Assembly: GCA_946480055.1 (NCBI GenBank)
Contig: CAMLID010000038.1
Coordinates: forward strand, 1 to 29,669
Direction of reading: 5' to 3'
Source: an uncultured Lysobacter sp.
Lineage (GTDB): Bacteria > Pseudomonadota > Gammaproteobacteria > Xanthomonadales > Xanthomonadaceae
DNA length: 29,669 bases
Position 1 is the first letter of the stretch; every line of letters starts with the position of its first letter. Positions 25,385 to 29,669 of this stretch are shown in pieces. The translations under genes were made by a program, and so were the position numbers. The notes beneath the pieces are model-generated. The model saw only the letters and a list, made by a program, of their open reading frames with translations, was not told where the DNA came from and did no database searches.

Positions 25385-26167
25385 TCAGGCGGAACGGTCG
25401 GCGCGCGTGCCGGGCACGACGCCGTTGCTGCGCATCTGTTCGAGCAGGGCGCGGCCCTGGACGACGAAACTCGCCAGGTCGTCGCTGCCGGCCTCGGTGG
25501 CCAGCGCCTGCAACTGCTCGCGGCCGCTGAGTTCGGGCGACTCGCCCAGGCGTTCGACCAGGCGATAGGCGAGCGGGCTGAGTTCGGAGAAACGGACCTC
25601 GCCGTCGGCCTCGCGCCGCAACAGCAGCAGGGTCGGTTGCGGCGGCGGCGCCTCCGGCTGGAACTGCGCGCCGATCCGATGCACCGGCCAGACGTAGGCC
25701 AACGGCCAGGCCAGCGGCGACAGCACCGGTACGCCGTCGAGCAGGTCGGCATCGGCATCGAACTCGGCCGGATCGAGCGCGGCGTCGGACAGCTGCAGGG
25801 CCAGCTCGACCCATTCGTAGTGCGCCAGTTCGAGCAGGAACGCCGGCTCGAGTTCGTCGCGGGCTTCGAGGTAGCGCAGGAACTCGCGCGCGAGCTCGGG
25901 GAACAGCGGCGTGCGGCAGCGGTGCTCGCGGTAGAAATCGCGCACCAGCGCGGTCCAGCGTCGCTCGCCCAGCAGTTCGCTGACGACCGGGAAGTTGCCG
26001 GCCAGCAGGCCTTCGATGTTGTTGAACAGCAGGTCGCGGTAGATCGCCAGGCGCCGCTCTTCGATGCCCGTCGGGGCGGGGCTGGCTTGCGGGTCGCGCA
26101 GGTGCCGGGTCAGTTCGAACTGCTGCGCGCGCAATCGCGCGGGCGCGTCGGTGCGCGGCTCAGCCAT
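25385..26167 (-). CDS. HvfC/BufC family protein (DUF2063), RiPP maturation partner
   Basis: A 260-residue protein with the N-terminal DUF2063 domain, sometimes named a putative DNA-binding domain ([30 protein letters not shown], here split for length at residues 42-71). The C-terminal half is variable. In HvfABC/bufferin clusters this protein forms the complex with the DUF692 enzyme that presents the precursor peptide for cysteine modification. Its start overlaps the end of the DUF692 gene by eight bases (26160-26167), so translation is coupled. No catalytic residues of its own are expected. Confidence 0.88.
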   Translation of the reverse strand: MAEPRTDAPARLRAQQFELTRHLRDPQASPAPTGIEERRLAIYRDLLFNNIEGLLAGNFPVVSELLGERRWTALVRDFYREHRCRTPLFPELAREFLRYLEARDELEPAFLLELAHYEWVELALQLSDAALDPAEFDADADLLDGVPVLSPLAWPLAYVWPVHRIGAQFQPEAPPPQPTLLLLRREADGEVRFSELSPLAYRLVERLGESPELSGREQLQALATEAGSDDLASFVVQGRALLEQMRSNGVVPGTRADRSA

Positions 26168-27017
26168 GGGCCTGGCGCGCGGCGGCGGGCGCGTGTTCGC
26201 GCAAGACGGCGCGCACGGTGTCGAGTTCGGCCACCAGCTCGGCGTAGGGCGGGAAATTGAAGTCGCGTTCGAGCAGGGTCGGGCGCGCGCCGAAACGGCG
26301 GTAGGCCTCGCCTAGCAGCGACCACACCGCGTCCTTGACCGGGGCGCCGTGGGTGTCGATCTTGAGGTCGTCGGCTTCGTCGTAATGGCCGGCGACGTGG
26401 ATGTAGGCGATGCGTTCGCCCGGCAGCGCGGCCAGGAACTCGCTCGCGTCGTAGCGGTGGTTGATCGAATTGACGTAGACGTTGTTGACGTCGAGCAACA
26501 GGTCGCAGTCGGCCTCGGCCAGTACGGCCTTGGTGAAGTCGATCTCGCTCATTTCCTGGTGCGGCGTGGCGTAGGTCGAGGTGTTCTCGACCGCGATGCG
26601 GCGGCCGACGATGTCCTGGGTCTGGCGGATGCGCGCGGCGACGTGGTGCACGGCTTCCTCGGTGAACGGAATCGGCAGCAGGTCGTAGAGGTGGCCGTCG
26701 TCGCTGCAGTAGCTCAGGTGTTCGCTGTACAGACGCACGTGATGCTGGTCGAGGAAGCGTCGGACCCGGATCAGGAAGGTCTCGTCCAGGGGCTCGGTGC
26801 CGCCCAGCGACAGCGACAGGCCGTGGCAGACCAGCGGATGGCGCGCGGCGAGTTCGCCCAAGGCATCGCCGTAGCGGCCGCCGACCCCGATCCAGTTCTC
26901 GGGCGCGAGCTCGAGAAAGTCGAAATCGGTGGACGCGGCCGATCGCAGCGGGCCCAGCAGGGCCCGCCGCAAACCGAGGCCGACGGCGTCCGCGTTCAGC
27001 GGACGCACGCCGTCCAT
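26160..27017 (-). CDS. DUF692 (MbnB/HvfB/BufB-type) multinuclear iron enzyme
   Basis: A 285-residue TIM-barrel protein of the DUF692 family. These mixed-valent iron oxygenases convert peptide cysteines into oxazolone/thioamide or thiooxazole groups. Likely metal ligands lie in [45 protein letters not shown] and KIDTHGAPV. The start at 27017 lies seven bases after the precursor-peptide stop; the frame open upstream to 27290 is antisense-like noise over that gene. It acts in the cytoplasm together with the DUF2063 partner. The closest functional parallels are HvfB of Haemophilus and BufB of Caulobacter, judged by cluster layout and the EGKCG precursor. Confidence 0.92.
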   Translation of the reverse strand: MDGVRPLNADAVGLGLRRALLGPLRSAASTDFDFLELAPENWIGVGGRYGDALGELAARHPLVCHGLSLSLGGTEPLDETFLIRVRRFLDQHHVRLYSEHLSYCSDDGHLYDLLPIPFTEEAVHHVAARIRQTQDIVGRRIAVENTSTYATPHQEMSEIDFTKAVLAEADCDLLLDVNNVYVNSINHRYDASEFLAALPGERIAYIHVAGHYDEADDLKIDTHGAPVKDAVWSLLGEAYRRFGARPTLLERDFNFPPYAELVAELDTVRAVLREHAPAAARQAHG

Positions 27018-27024
27018 GCGTGGC

Positions 27025-27444
27025 TCAGACCGAGCCACCGCACTTGCCTTCGCCGCACTTGCCTTCACCGGCCTTCTTGCCTTCGGCAGCCTTCTTGTCC
27101 TTGTCGGCGCCGCACTTGCCTTCACCGCACTTGCCTTCGCCTGTCTTCTTCTTGTCGGCGCCGCACTTGCCTTCGCCGCACTTGCCTTCAGCGGCCTTCT
27201 TGTCCTTGTCGGCGCCGCAGCTGCCTTCGGCATGCTTCTTGTCGGCGCCGCAGGTGCCTTCGGCGGCCTTGGCGTCGGTGGCCTTGGCATCGGCGGCCTT
27301 CTCGGCCGTCTGCGCCTGCTGGGCGCCGAGCAGGTAACCCTGGGCGAGATCGCTCATGGCGAAGGCGGAGGTGGACAGGGTCAAACCGCCGACCAGGGCG
27401 GCACCGAGCGCGAGGGCGACGGGTTTCTTGATCTGCTTGGACAT
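27025..27444 (-). CDS. HvfA-type EGKCG-repeat precursor peptide (RiPP metallophore)
   Basis: A 139-residue precursor. [20 protein letters not shown] begins a signal peptide ending SAFA. After [13 protein letters not shown] and an Ala/Lys/Asp-rich spacer come eight cysteines in repeated motifs: EGTCG, EGSCG and six EGKCG, mostly as [10 protein letters not shown] doublets separated by ADK-type linkers. In HvfA/bufferin systems the EGKCG cysteines are converted to copper-binding heterocycles, and the product is exported. The start at 27444 is preferred over 27459, because GGAGAG between them acts as the binding site. The repeats at DNA level invite unit gain and loss. It is encoded directly ahead of its DUF692 and DUF2063 partners. 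Confidence 0.92.
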   Translation of the reverse strand: MSKQIKKPVALALGAALVGGLTLSTSAFAMSDLAQGYLLGAQQAQTAEKAADAKATDAKAAEGTCGADKKHAEGSCGADKDKKAAEGKCGEGKCGADKKKTGEGKCGEGKCGADKDKKAAEGKKAGEGKCGEGKCGGSV

Positions 27445-27550
27445 GCGCTTGCTCTCCATTACGTTGGCAATGATGACGGGATCGACCCGCCGGTGAAAAA
27501 CACAGGGCGGAAGCGGGCGCAGTGTGCCCGGTTCCGTGTTCGAAAACTGT

Positions 27551-28066
27551 TCATGGATCCAGATATTCGCGCGCCAGCATGCGCGCGCGGTGCAGGCGCG
27601 CCTTGACCGCTTCGCGCGTGAGCGACAGGCGTTCGGCCATTTCGGCGATGGTCAGGCCCTGCAGATCGCGCAGCAGCACGACCTCGCGATAGTGCGCGGG
27701 CAGGGATTCGAGCGCGGCGGCGATGTCGTGGCGCCATTGGCAGGGCTCGGGCAACGCCACCGCCAGAATGTTCTCGGTGATCGCCTCGCCGGTGAGCAGG
27801 CGCATGCCGCGCTTGAGGCGGTTGCACTCGCGCTTGACGATGCGGAAGGTCCAGGAGGCGAAGCATTCCAGCGAGCGCAAGTCGCGCAGCTTGCGCGAGA
27901 CCGCGATCAGGGTTTCCTGGACCGCGTCCTCGACGTCGTTGATGACGCAGTGGAATTCGGCGTAACGGCGCAGGTCCTGGCGCGAGCGCACCAGCACGCG
28001 TTCGAGCGCGACACGGTCGCCCGCACGGGCCGCTTCCAGGTCGCCATAGGCCAACGTAACGCTCAT
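27551..28066 (-). CDS. ECF RNA polymerase sigma factor
   Basis: A 171-residue extracytoplasmic-function sigma factor. Region 2 is at about 15-80 (AEFHCVINDVEDAVQETLIAV and FASWTFRIVKRECNRL, the core-binding and -10-recognising parts). Region 4 is near the C-terminus (SLPAHYREVVLLRDLQGLTI followed by a helix-turn-helix EMAERLSLTREAVKARLHRA). The ATG at 28066 has GGAGGG upstream; a GTG at 28096 is an alternative. It lies 106 bases before the EGKCG precursor gene on the same strand and probably drives that cluster. No anti-sigma gene is adjacent, which is unusual. Confidence 0.88.
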   Translation of the reverse strand: MSVTLAYGDLEAARAGDRVALERVLVRSRQDLRRYAEFHCVINDVEDAVQETLIAVSRKLRDLRSLECFASWTFRIVKRECNRLKRGMRLLTGEAITENILAVALPEPCQWRHDIAAALESLPAHYREVVLLRDLQGLTIAEMAERLSLTREAVKARLHRARMLAREYLDP

Positions 28067-28230
28067 GCCCTTCGTATCCCTCCGAATCCTTGCCACATAA
28101 ACCGCAGCGGGGCGCTGCGAACATGTACCAAGAGTTAGGGGTTACGGCAAACGGTTCGTGGCGGAGGCAGTCGAATCGGTTTTGTTGGGTGTGCGTTCAG
28201 TTAGCGAACGCTGGAAACGTTTGCAGCTTT

Positions 28231-28314
28231 GCTGCGCTGCAACGTAGCGGGACGGCGCCTGGCAGGCGTCCCGCAGCCCAGCTCCGCGATCGCGGAGCCG
28301 GGCACGACCGCGTA
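28231..28314. repeat. Inverted repeats downstream of phoU
   Basis: Two GC-rich palindromes follow the phoU stop on the minus strand. One is the perfect 18-base palindrome GCTCCGCGATCGCGGAGC (28281-28298). The other is a GGGACG...CGTCCC hairpin at about 28249-28272. Neither has a T-run. They probably mark the end of the pst-phoU transcript or act as RNA-protecting hairpins. Confidence 0.4.
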
Positions 28315-29025
28315 TCAGACGACGCCGGTGGTGTTGGTATCGTCGCGCTTCTCGCGCGGCGGCAGCAGTTCCTCGCCCTTGACCAGGAACCAGACGTTCT
28401 CGGCGATGTTGGTGGCGTGGTCGCCGATGCGTTCGATGTTCTTGGCCATGAACAGCAGGTGCGTGCACGGGGTGATGCTGCGCGCGTCCTCCATCATGTA
28501 GGTCAGCAGCTCGCGGAACAGGCCGGTGTAGGCGGTGTCGATCTCGGCGTCGCGTGCGCGCACGCGCTGGGCCAGTTCGATGTCGTTCTCGCGGTAGGCG
28601 GCGAGCACGTCGCGCAGCTGCTTGACCGCGAGCGTGCCCAGCGCATGCAGGCCGGCGATGTGCGGCAACGGCGGCGACAGGTTGAGCGCGGTCGAGCGCT
28701 TGGCGACGTTGGCGGCGTAGTCGCCGACGCGTTCGATGTCGGCGGCGATGCGGATCGCGGCCAGGATCTCGCGCAGGTCGCGCGCCATCGGCCCGCGCAG
28801 GGCGAGCTTCATCACGTCGTGGCTGATTTCCTGCTCCAGCGCGTCGATCGCTTCGTCGTTGGCGATGATGCGCTCGGCGGCCTTGTCGTCGCGGCGTTCG
28901 ACCACGTCGAGCGCGGCTTCGAGCTGGGACGCGGCCATCTCGCCCATGCGCAGGGTTTCGTCGAGCAGGCGGCGCTGCTCGTCGTCGTAGCTCTTGACGA
29001 TGTGATCGTGCATGTGGGTGCTCAT
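28315..29025 (-). CDS. phoU: Phosphate signalling complex protein PhoU
   Basis: PhoU links the Pst phosphate transporter to the PhoR/PhoB sensor pathway and represses the Pho regulon when phosphate is ample. The 236-residue protein has two three-helix bundles with the metal-binding repeats DIERVGDYAANVAK and NIERIGDHATNIAE. The start MSTHMHDHIV at 29025 is preceded by AAGGAC; the frame continuing to 29115 runs through a repeat and is not used. It is downstream of pstB, the usual order of the pst operon, with a hairpin repeat between. Confidence 0.95.
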   Translation of the reverse strand: MSTHMHDHIVKSYDDEQRRLLDETLRMGEMAASQLEAALDVVERRDDKAAERIIANDEAIDALEQEISHDVMKLALRGPMARDLREILAAIRIAADIERVGDYAANVAKRSTALNLSPPLPHIAGLHALGTLAVKQLRDVLAAYRENDIELAQRVRARDAEIDTAYTGLFRELLTYMMEDARSITPCTHLLFMAKNIERIGDHATNIAENVWFLVKGEELLPPREKRDDTNTTGVV

Positions 29026-29047
29026 GGGTGTGTCCTTGTTTGCTTTT

Positions 29048-29160
29048 CCTTCTCCCTCCGGGAGAAGGTGCCCGCAGGGCGGATGAGGGTCCGGGATGAG
29101 GATCAAGCTGCGCACTCGCGCCGGACCCTCACCCCAACCCCTCTCCCGGCGGGAGAGGGG
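29048..29160. repeat. Nested palindromic repeat between pstB and phoU
   Basis: Two hairpins flank an outer pairing. CCTTCTCCC (29048-29056) pairs with GGGAGAAGG (29060-29068). CCCCTCTCCC (29138-29147) pairs with GGGAGAGGGG (29151-29160). GAGGGTCCGG (29085-29094) is the exact inverse of CCGGACCCTC (29121-29130). The CCCTCACCCCAACCCCTCTCCC type is a dispersed intergenic element of many gammaproteobacteria. Inside an operon it may adjust the relative amounts of pstB and phoU mRNA. Confidence 0.8.
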
Positions 29161-29172
29161 CTCAGATCTGTA

Positions 29173-29669
29173 TCAGCCGAAGCGTCCGGTGATGTAATCC
29201 TCGGTCTGCTGCTTGCTCGGCTTGGAGAAGATGATTTCGGTCGGCGCGTGCTCGATCAGGTCGCCCAGGTACATGAAGGCGGTGAAGTCCGATACGCGCG
29301 CGGCCTGCTGCATGTTGTGGGTCACGATCGCGATCGTGTAGTCCTTCTTGAGCTCCTCGACCAACTGCTCGATGCGGCTGGTCGAGATCGGGTCCAGCGC
29401 CGAGGTCGGTTCGTCCAGCAGCAGCACGTCCGGGCGCAGGGCGACCGCGCGGGCGATGCACAGACGCTGCTGCTGGCCGCCGGACAGGCCCAGCGCGCTC
29501 TGGCCCAGCTTGTCCTTGACCTCGTCCCAGAGCGCGCCCTGGCGCAGGGCGTGCTCGACGCGGTCGTTCATTTCCGACTTCGACAGCTTCTCATGGTGGC
29601 GGATGCCGTAGGCCACGTTCTCGAAGATGGTCATCGGGAACGGCACCGGCTTCTGGAACACCATGCCGA
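29173..29669 (-). CDS. pstB: Phosphate ABC transporter ATP-binding protein (partial)
   Basis: The C-terminal 165 residues or so of PstB; the 5' part, with the Walker A motif, lies beyond the window. Visible motifs are the Q-loop ([10 protein letters not shown]), the ABC signature LSGGQQQRL, Walker [13 protein letters not shown] and the H-loop IVTHN. The [14 protein letters not shown] and [20 protein letters not shown] segments are typical of PstB. It energises high-affinity phosphate import with PstA/PstC in the inner membrane. The frame is open across the window end, and the apparent start at 29664 is internal. Confidence 0.96.
   Translation of the reverse strand, partial: GMVFQKPVPFPMTIFENVAYGIRHHEKLSKSEMNDRVEHALRQGALWDEVKDKLGQSALGLSGGQQQRLCIARAVALRPDVLLLDEPTSALDPISTSRIEQLVEELKKDYTIAIVTHNMQQAARVSDFTAFMYLGDLIEHAPTEIIFSKPSKQQTEDYITGRFG

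Noticed and set aside
24539..27431. Long plus-strand frames opposite rnt, hvfC-like and hvfB-like genes
   Set aside because: They are shadows; the minus-strand genes overlap properly and match known families.
26929..27606. Plus-strand frame with Leu/Ala-rich repeats that looks like a membrane protein
   Set aside because: The repeats are the antisense translation of the EGKCG precursor gene; the hydrophobicity is an artefact of the reverse codons.

Overview
This is a high-GC chromosomal window whose gene content fits the family Xanthomonadaceae, most likely Lysobacter or a close relative. The pointers are the map-glnD-dapD-arsC-like-dapE-asnB order, a type IV secretion effector with a C-terminal XVIPCD domain (a Xanthomonadales signature), and abundant GC-rich intergenic hairpin repeats. 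The taxonomic call is inference. No phage or IS genes are visible.

Layout. 1-75: AGCCG pentanucleotide tandem array. 80-961 (-): exported MBL-fold hydrolase. 1058-6922 (+): tightly overlapping operon map-glnD-dapD-arsC-like-dapE (methionine removal, nitrogen sensing, lysine/DAP synthesis). 6978-7038: hairpin repeat. 7084-9447 (-): penicillin-acylase-family Ntn hydrolase. 9585-11534 (+): a 39-codon leader peptide with six Asn codons in seven, a perfect terminator hairpin, then asnB. This looks like a classical transcription attenuator sensing Asn-tRNA charging. 11632-12099 (-): secreted hypothetical. 12490-15400 (-): parC-tpm. 15655-15739 (+): tRNA-Leu(CAG) with promoter and terminator. 16301-18625 (+): a candidate antibacterial T4SS effector/immunity pair lying between the tRNA and rnr. 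18735-22721 (+): rnr, rlmB, and a guanidine-II riboswitch driving the guanidinium exporter gdx/sugE. 22729-23715 (-): orphan gene of lower GC abutting a decayed carboxymuconolactone-decarboxylase-family gene (about 23742-23954). 23982-25213 (-): exported hypothetical and rnt. 25385-28066 (-): ECF sigma factor plus an HvfA/HvfB/HvfC-type cluster (EGKCG-repeat precursor peptide, DUF692 and DUF2063 partners), a copper-related modified-peptide system. 28315-29669 (-): phoU and the 3' part of pstB.

How the parts work together. The left half is nitrogen and amino-acid metabolism: GlnD senses glutamine through PII, DapD/DapE make lysine and cell-wall precursors, and AsnB makes asparagine under apparent attenuation control. 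The middle and right hold RNA metabolism genes (rnr, rlmB, rnt, tRNA) interleaved with accessory modules: interbacterial killing, guanidine detoxification and a copper-binding RiPP. The strongest candidate for an under-described system is the Asn-rich leader/attenuator of asnB. Next come the effector/immunity pair, whose effector has an unassigned N-terminal domain, and the sigma-factor-linked HvfABC cluster. All calls come from reading the sequence; no database search was run.
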